From: an uncultured Eubacteriales bacterium
GTDB lineage: Bacteria; Bacillota_A; Clostridia; Christensenellales; Aristaeellaceae
Reading direction: 5' to 3'
Assembly (NCBI GenBank): GCA_900313545.1
Contig: OMRS01000087.1
Coordinates: forward strand, 1 to 33,120
DNA length: 33,120 bases
Below the pieces are notes generated by a model. The model was not told the DNA's origin, did no database searches, and saw only the letters and a list, made by a program, of their open reading frames with translations. The position numbers and the translations under genes are program-made. Below, in pieces: positions 26,451 through 32,447 of this stretch. Within the stretch, counting starts at the first letter, position 1, and every line of letters starts with the position of its first letter.

Positions 26451-26482
26451 AGGCAAAAACAGGGGACCACGGCAGGCGGCAT
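26447..26482 (-). CDS. Possible 11-codon leader peptide coupled to the formyltransferase gene
   Basis: The ATG at 26482 follows the best ribosome binding site in the area (AAAGGAGAAGGGGG). It encodes MPPAVVPCFCL and ends in TGA sharing bases with the formyltransferase ATG (ATGA). The formyltransferase start itself has no Shine-Dalgarno sequence, so ribosomes finishing this leader would reinitiate on it. Whether the peptide has a regulatory sequence (two Pro, two Cys) is unknown. The alternative is that the strong site merely marks a misjudged start. Confidence 0.45.
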   Translation of the reverse strand: MPPAVVPCFCL

Positions 26483-26557
26483 CCCCCTTCTCCTTTCACA
26501 GATTCCAGAGCCCGGATGACAGGGCTGTATTCCTGACTGATCCGGGGGGATGCATAC

Positions 26558-26566
26558 ATAGTATCA
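26558..26566 (-). promoter_or_regulatory. Candidate extended -10 promoter for the formyltransferase/PIG-L/PGT operon
   Basis: TG-A-TACTAT on the minus strand is an extended -10 element. No clear -35 box is present. Transcription would begin near 26551, about 70 bases before the leader ORF. The DNA between here and the tRNA promoter (26567-26731) is A/G-rich and holds no recognisable gene. Confidence 0.4.
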
Positions 26567-26731
26567 TGCAAACAAATCGAAGGAAAGAACGGAATGAGAG
26601 AAACCTGAGAAACGGAGGCGGGCGAAAAGAAAAATCCGGGGAATTGGAAAGAGGATTCAAACATTGAATGGAACAGTAAAACTGAAACAATAAGCGATGC
26701 ACGGGTGAAGCAAAAAAGTTGAAAAAAGTAG

Positions 26732-26760
26732 TTGACAGAGGGAACCGTGAGGAATATAAT
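26732..26760 (+). promoter_or_regulatory. Perfect consensus sigma-70-type promoter of tRNA-Ala
   Basis: TTGACA (26732-26737) and TATAAT (26755-26760) are separated by 17 bases, the exact consensus. The tRNA begins 14 bases after the -10 box, so the 5' leader is only several bases long. Confidence 0.92.
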
Positions 26761-26773
26761 CTCTCACGTTGAC

Positions 26774-26849
26774 GGGGCATTAGCGCAGTTGGTAGCGCAC
26801 AACACTGGCAGTGTTGGGGTCAGGAGTTCGAATCTCCTATGCTCCACCA
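26774..26849 (+). tRNA. tRNA-Ala (anticodon GGC)
   Basis: The 76-base sequence folds as a full cloverleaf. The acceptor stem GGGGCAT/ATGCTCC contains the G3-U70 pair that defines alanine tRNAs. The D stem is GCGC/GCGC, the anticodon stem is CAACA/TGTTG with loop CTGGCAG (anticodon GGC, reading GCC and GCU), and the T arm is AGGAG-TTCGAAT-CTCCT. CCA is encoded at 26847-26849. Confidence 0.96.
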
Positions 26850-26850
26850 T

Positions 26851-26894
26851 AAAAATCCGAATCTGAAGCCGATCGGCTGGGGTTCGGATTTTTT
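26851..26894 (+). terminator. Intrinsic terminator of the tRNA-Ala transcript
   Basis: The arms AAAATCCGAA (26852-26861) and TTCGGATTTT surround an inner palindrome AGCCGATCGGCT (26867-26878), followed by a run of T. It starts two bases after the CCA, so the tRNA is transcribed alone. Confidence 0.88.
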
Positions 26895-27023
26895 GTATTT
26901 GTTGATCTTTTCATGCAGTACAACCGGCTTTGGCCAGAACCAGGCGTTCAAAAGAACCCGTTCGTCTGCCCGGCGGGTCCGGTCCGGGCGTTGCCCGTAC
27001 AGAAACCCGGGGGGAAAGGCGGA

Positions 27024-27257
27024 TCACATCCAGTGGACAAATGTTTTGAGGGAATCGGGTTTGCCGTCCGGAATGAACGCTTCCGTTAGGTCGGGCACCA
27101 GGCAGATCCCTGTAAAAGGTGCCTCGAGTTCCTCACGGGCCATCCGTATGCGTCCGGGGGCGGGATATCTGATCCATATTCTGCTCCCCCGCCATCCGCT
27201 CAGGTCAGCAGAATGATGGAAGCCCCAATGAAGAATGCAGGGAAAGGATCCTCGCAA
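27024..27257 (-). pseudogene. Decayed C39 peptidase-domain remnant of a bacteriocin-type ABC exporter
   Basis: The minus-strand frame encodes a fragment of about 77 residues matching the second half of a C39 (bacteriocin-processing) peptidase domain, closest by memory to NHLP/NHLM-type peptidase-permease-ATPase proteins. Visible are FPCILHWGFHH (compare PxIxHWxFNHFVVL), SGWRGSRIWIRYPAPGRIRM (compare NDPAxG), and REELEAPFTGICLVPD followed by FIPDGKPDSL. The upstream part with the catalytic cysteine is absent. The NDPA aspartate has become Tyr, the segment after the histidine is altered, and no permease or ATPase follows. It has no start codon with a ribosome binding site. It is best read as a relic of a lost peptide-export gene. 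Confidence 0.6.
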
Positions 27258-27358
27258 TAGCGGCAGGGGCAGACCGGATTGCGGGAGTTGAAGTCCGGAT
27301 GCAGCTGTCCGGATTCAGGATACTTCCGCTTCAAATAGTGTGGGGATGAGCTTTTTTA

Positions 27359-27387
27359 TTGACATCATCACAGTATATGATTATAGT
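27359..27387 (+). promoter_or_regulatory. Strong sigma-70-type promoter of the epimerase-like gene
   Basis: TTGACA (27359-27364) and TATAGT (27382-27387) are spaced by 17 bases in an AT-rich stretch. Transcription would start near 27394, giving a 5' leader of about 138 bases before the ATG at 27532. The leader can form GCGCAGG/CCTGTGC and GTGGG/CTCAC stems. It also contains a 29-codon ATG frame at 27421-27510. No known riboswitch is recognised. Confidence 0.75.
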
Positions 27388-27531
27388 GTTTCTGAAAGGC
27401 TTTGATTAGGGCCGCAGGGAATGAAGTGCGCAGGGATGAGCAAGCGCTGGATGTGCAAAGAGACCTGTGCGGTGGCGGGCCGTGGGCTGAAGACTCACAG
27501 TTCAGAATGAAAACAAGGGAGGAACGGCAAT

Positions 27532-28548
27532 ATGAAAAAGGCGCTGATCATTGGAGGAACGGGGACCATCAGCACAGCGGTGGTGGACAGCCTGATCCGG
27601 CAGGACTGGGAGGTCTGGGTGCTCAACCGCGGGAACAGACCTGTTCCGGAAGGGGTTCACCAGATCGTCGCGGATATCCGTCAGGAGGAAGAGGTCTCCC
27701 GGAAGATCGGGGAGATGTCCTTCGATACCGTCTGCGAATTCACCGGATTCGTGGTGGAGGACGTGAAGCGGGATGTCCGCCTTTTTGCGGGAAAGACGAA
27801 GCAGTACATCTATATCAGCTCCGCATCCGCCTATCACAAGCCGGCTGCCGGGTACATAATCACCGAGGGAACAACGCTGGCCAATCCTTACTGGCAGTAT
27901 TCCAGGGACAAGATCGAATGTGAAGAGTTTCTAATGGAAAAATACCGCAAGGAAGGTTTTCCGGTGACCATTGTGCGGCCCAGCCACACCTACGATGAGC
28001 GGCACATCCCCCTTGCGGTTCATGGGAACAAGGGATTCTGGCAGGTCATCCGGAGGATGCTTGACAACAAGCCGGTGATCATCCACGGAGATGGCAGCAG
28101 CCTGTGGACGCTGACCTTCAACCGGGATTTTGCGAAGGGCTTTACCGGCCTGATGGGCAACCGTCATGCCATCGGAGAAGCCTTCCAGATCACCGGAGAC
28201 GAGACACTGACCTGGGACCAGATCTATCAGACCATCGCCGACGCGCTCGGCGTTCCGCTGCGCGCTTTCCATGTGGCCAGCGATTACCTGGCGGAGGCCG
28301 GCAACAAATACGGATATGATTTCGGGGGCGGCCTGCTGGGCGACAAGGCGGTCAGTGTGGTGTTTGACAACAGCAAGCTCAAGCGTGCGGTACCGGACAT
28401 GTGCACCACAGTGCGTTTTGACCAGGGTGTGCGCATTGCCCTTGACCATGTGCTCTCCCATCCGGAATGCCAGGTGCCGGATCCGGAATTTGATGTCTTC
28501 TGTGACCGGGTTATTGCCGCGCTGGAGGCATCCATGGCACAGGTCTGA
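27532..28548 (+). CDS. NAD-dependent epimerase/dehydratase-like (extended SDR) protein
   Basis: This 338-residue protein has an N-terminal Rossmann motif (LIIGGTGTIS, residues 5-14) and LNRGNRPVPEG marking the cofactor 2'-position. YISSASAYHK and Tyr123-x3-Lys127 (YSRDK) are the SDR catalytic elements. SLWTLTFNRDFAKGFTGLMGN and FQITGDETLTWDQIYQTIA match atypical extended SDRs such as the CSP41 or isoflavone-reductase-like groups. AGGGAGG lies upstream of the ATG. It is monocistronic between its own promoter and a hairpin. A sugar-nucleotide epimerase is possible, but the substrate is not recognisable. Confidence 0.87.
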   Translation: MKKALIIGGTGTISTAVVDSLIRQDWEVWVLNRGNRPVPEGVHQIVADIRQEEEVSRKIGEMSFDTVCEFTGFVVEDVKRDVRLFAGKTKQYIYISSASAYHKPAAGYIITEGTTLANPYWQYSRDKIECEEFLMEKYRKEGFPVTIVRPSHTYDERHIPLAVHGNKGFWQVIRRMLDNKPVIIHGDGSSLWTLTFNRDFAKGFTGLMGNRHAIGEAFQITGDETLTWDQIYQTIADALGVPLRAFHVASDYLAEAGNKYGYDFGGGLLGDKAVSVVFDNSKLKRAVPDMCTTVRFDQGVRIALDHVLSHPECQVPDPEFDVFCDRVIAALEASMAQV

Positions 28549-28580
28549 CAACTGTCCCCGGGCGCACCCGGGATGAGAAT

Positions 28581-28615
28581 GAGGGCTGCAGCAGGGTGAA
28601 CCTGCTGCAGCCCTC
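28581..28615. terminator. Perfect 15-bp hairpin between convergent genes
   Basis: GAGGGCTGCAGCAGG and its exact complement flank the loop GTGAA. It lies 32 bases after the epimerase stop and eight bases from the end of the minus-strand kinase gene. Neither side has a T-run, so it is a probable shared stop or mRNA 3'-end stabiliser rather than a textbook terminator. Confidence 0.65.
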
Positions 28616-28622
28616 AAGGCAT

Positions 28623-29684
28623 TCAGGGAAGCGTGTCCGTCACGGGGCGAAGGAGGAGCATGTCCCCGTCCGGAAGACCATAGTGGGAAAAATAGGCGTT
28701 TTCCAGCGGAATCCACCGCCGGTCAAAGTTCAGAAGGGAGGCGGGGGACTCGCGGCGTTCAAGGCGCGAGCGGCGGATCTCCCGGGGAACCTCCATGAAC
28801 AGCCGAAGATCTGCGGACTGCCGGAGAAGGGGAAGATTGCAGTAGCTTCCCTCCAGAATCAGGAGCGGCCCTTCCGGGAGCGGCTGCGCGGTGAGGAAGG
28901 CGTCCGCGTGACAGTCATAGGGGCGGACAAATGCCGGGACACCCTCCTTCCAGGGAAGCAGGACCTCCCGGGACAGGCGCTCCGCATCGCAGTTGCCGCC
29001 CGGAATCGCCAGGCGCTCCGGGGTCTTCAGGGCATGAGGGACCACGAAATCATCGGTATGGACCACGGGCGCCTCAAACACTTCGCCCAGAAGACCGGCA
29101 AGGGTGGTTTTGCCGCAGGCGCAGGGGCCGTCCAGGGTCACAAGGACCCGGCGGCGGGAGGACAGGAGGCGCGAGAGTTCAAGGATTGCCGGCAGACAGG
29201 GAATGAAGCCGGAGGGAATGACCCTGTAGGCGGGCCCATACCGGGCGAGGTATGCGTCTGAATGGGAGGGGAAATGGTGCGCATCCCAGGGCGGCGCACC
29301 GCTCTCGCCGGGCCGGGGGAAGAACGGAAGGGTGAGAAGGAATGCCGACGCATCGTCAGCAGTCAGGGAGGAGGAATCCGGTAAAACGGTCATGAGTCCG
29401 GAGAGGATCCCGGGGGAAAGACCCTCGGCAAGGGCGCGGCGCAGGTTCAGACGGCACCAGGCAGGACTCAGCTGCTCGGTCAGCTCCTCCCGGGGATCCG
29501 GGGTCAGGGCGGCCATCTCCTGCGCAAGCGCCTCTGCCAGGGCCTCCCTTGAAGCGGGCAGCTGCCCCGGGCCCAGCACGCCCTGGAGGACAAACCTGGC
29601 GATGTCCTGGGGCAAAAGCTCCCTCCGGCGCATCTGCAGGCAGAGGCGGGAGGCCAGGTCCGCCATCAGTTCATCACGGGTCAT
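28623..29684 (-). CDS. Uridine-kinase-like P-loop protein with N-terminal conserved domain
   Basis: A protein of 353 residues. Residues about 1-165 form an uncharacterised domain with QGVLGPGQL and SDAYLARYGPAYRVI, patterns I recall at the front of clostridial uridine-kinase-like proteins. The C-terminal part is a P-loop kinase with VLVTLDGPCACGKTTL (Walker A, Gly186 to Thr193), VVHTDDFVVP, LLILEGSYCNLP, and FMEVPREIRRSRLERRE as the lid region. It resembles the uridine kinase/phosphoribulokinase group. The gene overlaps larC by 11 bases, so it is translationally coupled to nickel-cofactor functions. Its true substrate is unknown. Confidence 0.8.
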   Translation of the reverse strand: MTRDELMADLASRLCLQMRRRELLPQDIARFVLQGVLGPGQLPASREALAEALAQEMAALTPDPREELTEQLSPAWCRLNLRRALAEGLSPGILSGLMTVLPDSSSLTADDASAFLLTLPFFPRPGESGAPPWDAHHFPSHSDAYLARYGPAYRVIPSGFIPCLPAILELSRLLSSRRRVLVTLDGPCACGKTTLAGLLGEVFEAPVVHTDDFVVPHALKTPERLAIPGGNCDAERLSREVLLPWKEGVPAFVRPYDCHADAFLTAQPLPEGPLLILEGSYCNLPLLRQSADLRLFMEVPREIRRSRLERRESPASLLNFDRRWIPLENAYFSHYGLPDGDMLLLRPVTDTLP

Positions 29685-31035
29685 TTGAAATCAGCTCTTT
29701 CCGGATGTCCGCCAGGGAAACACCCTGGCGCTGGGCCAGCCCGGCCAGATCGTCATATTCCGCTTTGGAGCGCGTGACGCCCATGCCGGAGGCGGTCTTG
29801 ACGCGCACGGGCCCGTAGGAGGTGTTCACCGTCCGCACCGAGCGCTCAAGGGCATAGCGGCTCAAGTTCTGACGGCGCACGCCCAGGGTGGTGGTGTGCC
29901 GCAGAAGGATCCCGGCAAGCCGGTCCGCGTCCTCCGGCATGCAGATGACGCTCAGCAGCACGCCCGGCCGGGATTTCTTCATGCCGATGGGCTGGGTATA
30001 CACATCCCGGGCGCCGGCGAGGAAGAGCTGGTCCATGGCAAAGCCGATGTCCTCCCCGGTGCAGTCATCCAGATTGCATTCAAGGTGCACGATCTGCTCC
30101 AGCTCCTGCGTGCTTTCTCCCCAGAAGGCCCGCAGGCAGTTGGCACGGGGGAAATCCTTGCTGCCCATGCCGTAGCCGATGGCGCTGCAGGTCATGACCG
30201 GGCGGTCCCCGAAGCGAGTGACGAAGTGGCGCAGCAGTGCGGCGCCGGTGGGCGTGCACAGTTCTCCCTCAACGGCCCCGCCGTAGATGGGAATGCCGGA
30301 AAGCAGCAGGGCGGTGGCGGGGGCGGGGACAGGCAGGATGCCGTGCATGCAGTGCACATGCCCGCTGCCCACGTGGACCGGGGAGGCGAGGACGCAGTCG
30401 GGCGCGAGAAGGTGGATCAGCAGGCACACGCCGACCACATCCGCCACGGCATCCATCGTGCCTACCTCATGGAAATGGATCTGGCTGACGGGAACCCCGT
30501 GCACGCGGCTTTCCGCCTCGGCGATCAGGGCATACACCTGACAGGCATCCTCTTTCACCCTGGGGGGAAGGTCGAGGCCGTGAAGGAGGCTCTCCAGCTG
30601 CGCCATGGAGGCATGGGAATGGCTGTGGTGGTGAATGTGTTCTTCATTCCCGGAAGTATTCTCGTGAATATGGTGGTGATCATCGTGCAGATGGGCATGA
30701 TCATGTGCATGGTGGAGATCTTCGTGCGAGGAGCCATGCTCGTGCACGTGATGGGGAGCATCCCCTTCATGTTCATGGGAGTGGGAGCCCTCATGGCTGT
30801 GTCCGTGGGCTGAAGCGTCCAGGGACTCCTCCTCATGTCCGTCCACGATGACCCGGACATGCGTGCCGGTAATGCCGCACTTGATGCTGGAACGGGCATC
30901 CAGGTGCACGCCCGGAAGCTGCAGGGAGTTCATCTTCTGAAGGAAGGCTTCGCGGTCAGGGAGCAGCTCCATGAGAGCGCCCATGAGCATGTCTCCGGAG
31001 GCACCCATGGCGCATTCAAGGTACAGGGTCTTCAT
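29674..31035 (-). CDS. larC: Nickel insertion protein LarC (pyridinium-bisthiocarboxylate mononucleotide nickel chelatase)
   Basis: This 453-residue protein starts at the ATG preceded by AAAGGAG. The N-terminus LYLECAMGASGDMLMGALMELL is the LarC signature. FHEVGTMDAVADVVGV, GELCTPTGAALLRHF and LECNLDDCTGEDIGFAMD follow, with GVRRQNLSRYALER near the end. LarC uses CTP to insert nickel into the NPN cofactor of lactate racemase and related enzymes. In Lactiplantibacillus plantarum it is split over a programmed frameshift; here the frame is continuous. Residues about 68-145 carry about 28 histidines, a likely nickel store. The ATG overlaps the ECF gene stop (ATGA). larA, larB and larE are not in the window. 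Confidence 0.93.
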   Translation of the reverse strand: MKTLYLECAMGASGDMLMGALMELLPDREAFLQKMNSLQLPGVHLDARSSIKCGITGTHVRVIVDGHEEESLDASAHGHSHEGSHSHEHEGDAPHHVHEHGSSHEDLHHAHDHAHLHDDHHHIHENTSGNEEHIHHHSHSHASMAQLESLLHGLDLPPRVKEDACQVYALIAEAESRVHGVPVSQIHFHEVGTMDAVADVVGVCLLIHLLAPDCVLASPVHVGSGHVHCMHGILPVPAPATALLLSGIPIYGGAVEGELCTPTGAALLRHFVTRFGDRPVMTCSAIGYGMGSKDFPRANCLRAFWGESTQELEQIVHLECNLDDCTGEDIGFAMDQLFLAGARDVYTQPIGMKKSRPGVLLSVICMPEDADRLAGILLRHTTTLGVRRQNLSRYALERSVRTVNTSYGPVRVKTASGMGVTRSKAEYDDLAGLAQRQGVSLADIRKELISNDP

Positions 31036-31616
31036 GAGTTTATCTCCTTTCTGGGACTGTTGAGCGACAGGCCGGCGTTTTCCATGGCCATGACCAGAAG
31101 CGGGATGAGGAGGATGTGCAGAATGATGCCGGGCACGGCGTTGGTGATGGCGCCGGAGATGAACAGCGCCCAGGTGAAGCTGTTGCCCGAGAGGCCCGCC
31201 AGCAGCAGGCGCGCAATGCCCCAGACCACCCGGCCGCAGATCATGGCGATGATCAGGGACACATAGATATACGCCCGTTTGCGGGGAAGAAGGCTGTGCA
31301 GAAGGCCGGATACGGCGCCGTAGACGGCCAGTTCGAAGGCCATGGCCACGGCTCCGGGGAACATGACGGGAATGCCGAAGAGCACCGAGCGCAGCAGCGG
31401 GGCGATGAAGCCCACGGCCATGCCCCAGGTCCAGCCGCAGACAAAGCCGCACAGCAGCACCGGAATATGCATGGGGCTGAGCATGGAGCCGATCTCGGGA
31501 ATCTGCCCGGTGAGGAAGGGCAGGACCATGGCAACGGCCAGAAAGAGGGCGGAATAGGTCATCCTGCGCACCTGCAGGGAGGAGGTGCTGCGGGAGCCGG
31601 TGGGACCAGAATTCAT
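31032..31616 (-). CDS. ECF transporter S component (substrate-binding membrane subunit)
   Basis: The 194-residue form starts at the ATG at 31616, preceded by AAAGGAG; a longer in-frame extension runs into the leader terminator. About six membrane segments follow a short N-terminal tail. IPEIGSMLSPMHIPVLLCGFVCGWTWGMAVGFIAPLLRS is typical of a vitamin-type ECF S component family. Such proteins bind a vitamin or metal and share a separately encoded energy module (EcfA/A'/T), absent here. Fixed pairing with larC suggests import of something needed for the nickel-pincer cofactor (a nicotinate-type precursor, for instance), but the substrate cannot be read from sequence. Confidence 0.85.
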   Translation of the reverse strand: MNSGPTGSRSTSSLQVRRMTYSALFLAVAMVLPFLTGQIPEIGSMLSPMHIPVLLCGFVCGWTWGMAVGFIAPLLRSVLFGIPVMFPGAVAMAFELAVYGAVSGLLHSLLPRKRAYIYVSLIIAMICGRVVWGIARLLLAGLSGNSFTWALFISGAITNAVPGIILHILLIPLLVMAMENAGLSLNSPRKEINS

Positions 31617-31666
31617 AGGTGTTCGTCTCCTTTCAAGGGACAGCAGGAATGCGGTAAACAAGGGCA

Positions 31667-31716
31667 GAAAAAACAAAAAGGCACCGGAAGCCATTCTCTG
31701 ACGGTTTCGGCACCTT
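31667..31716 (-). terminator. Leader terminator/attenuator hairpin ahead of the ECF-larC operon
   Basis: On the minus strand a stem of about 14 pairs (AAGGTGCCGAAACC with GGCTTCCGGTGCCTT, including G-U pairs and one bulge) surrounds a 10-base loop and is followed by TTTTTGTTTTTT. It stands about 50 bases before the ECF start codon. It is therefore inside the 5' leader, as in transcription-attenuating riboswitches. Confidence 0.75.
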
Positions 31717-31792
31717 CGTGATACCCTTTTGAAGCGGGGAAAAACGGGGGGAGAGGCCTGCTGGACAGGCCTTTTGCCGGCTTCGGCCGGCG
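31717..31792 (-). promoter_or_regulatory. Structured 5' leader, candidate riboswitch aptamer (class unknown)
   Basis: Between the promoter and the leader terminator the RNA would contain GCCGGC-CGAA-GCCGGC and GGCCTG-TCCAG-CAGGCC hairpins, then AAAAGGGTATCACG. The promoter, folded region and terminator arrangement is typical of riboswitches. I compared it by memory with TPP, THF, NiCo, Moco, fluoride and T-box consensus elements and matched none. Confidence 0.4.
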
Positions 31793-31798
31793 AAGGCT

Positions 31799-31827
31799 AT
31801 GGTATCATCGGAGGAAGGGGTTGTCAA
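31799..31827 (-). promoter_or_regulatory. Sigma-70-type promoter of the ECF-larC-kinase operon
   Basis: On the minus strand TTGACA and TACCAT are spaced by exactly 17 bases. Transcription would start near 31792, giving a leader of about 176 bases before the ECF start codon. Confidence 0.6.
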
Positions 31828-31879
31828 TTCCGCCCAAAAGGGTGCAAAACCCGGCGGGTGGAAACCCGGATGCGGCCCT

Positions 31880-31907
31880 TTTCAACCGGTCCGGGATCAG
31901 GTATCAT
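31880..31907 (+). promoter_or_regulatory. Weak candidate promoter for the NimA-like gene
   Basis: TTTCAA and TATCAT are spaced by 16 bases. The -10 box is good and the -35 box poor. The GGTATCAT octamer recurs at 31801, on the other side of the divergent region. Confidence 0.3.
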
Positions 31908-31949
31908 GGACGCGGAGAAGACGGGAAGACATGTGAGGAGGAAACCGAC

Positions 31950-32426
31950 ATGCGGGAGATGAGACGCAGGGACCGTCAGCTGACGCGGGAGGAGACCTGG
32001 GAGGTGCTTTCTCAGGGGGAATACGGTACGCTGTGTACGGTGACCCCTGAGGGACTGCCTTATGGCATCCCGATCAGCTACGCCCTGGACGGGGAGCGGG
32101 GAGCCCTGTATTTTCACGGGACTTCCCAGGATGGACAGAAAACCGACAACCTGAAGGCCTGCAACCGCGCCTGTCTGAGCGTGGTGGCCCGCACGCAGGT
32201 GCTGCCGGACCGGTTCTCCACCCGGTACTGGTCCGCCAACGCCTTTGGGCCGGTGAGCGAGGTGCGGGAGGACGAGGAGAAGCGCCGCGGGCTGCGGCTG
32301 CTGGTGGGCAAGTATTCCCCGGACTTCGTGGAGGAAGGGGAACGTTATCTGGAGCGCTCGCTTCATGAGGTGCGGGTGCTGCGCATGGATGTGGAGACGG
32401 CCACGGGAAAGGCCCGCAGGAAATAG
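31950..32426 (+). CDS. Pyridoxamine-5'-phosphate-oxidase-like flavoprotein (NimA-like)
   Basis: This 158-residue protein starts at the ATG preceded by GAGGAGG. The sequence MRRRDRQLTREETWEVLSQG, followed by YGTLCTVTPEGLPYGIPISYAL and LYFHGTSQDGQKTDNL, matches the split-barrel NimA/PNPOx-like family, which binds FMN. TQVLPDRFSTRYWSANAFG near residue 95 is also typical. NimA homologues can reduce 5-nitroimidazoles, but most clostridial relatives have unknown roles, so resistance should not be assumed. An aldo/keto reductase gene follows 21 bases downstream. Confidence 0.88.
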   Translation: MREMRRRDRQLTREETWEVLSQGEYGTLCTVTPEGLPYGIPISYALDGERGALYFHGTSQDGQKTDNLKACNRACLSVVARTQVLPDRFSTRYWSANAFGPVSEVREDEEKRRGLRLLVGKYSPDFVEEGERYLERSLHEVRVLRMDVETATGKARRK

Positions 32427-32447
32427 GGCCGGAACAGGAGCGGGAGC

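Noticed and set aside
26839..27216. A 125-codon + frame starting inside the tRNA.
   Set aside because: It overlaps the tRNA and its terminator, and the opposite strand in this region holds the recognisable C39 remnant.
26774..27400. Integrative element inserted at tRNA-Ala.
   Set aside because: No second copy of the tRNA 3' end was seen downstream, and there is no integrase or mobile gene; only a decayed exporter fragment is present.
30600..30830. His codon run as a CRISPR or tandem DNA repeat.
   Set aside because: The pattern comes from low-complexity coding (His, Glu, Ser); there is no regular repeat-spacer structure.
29674..31035. A programmed frameshift in larC as in Lactiplantibacillus.
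   Set aside because: The N- and C-terminal LarC parts lie in one continuous frame, so no shift is needed.
31750..31775. A rightward terminator made by AGGCCTG/CAGGCCT followed by TTTT.
   Set aside because: No + gene ends nearby; the hairpin fits better as part of the minus-strand leader, although weak rightward activity is not excluded.
31950..32426. Nitroimidazole-resistance gene nimA.
   Set aside because: Family resemblance is clear, but most clostridial relatives are not resistance determinants, so no resistance call is made.
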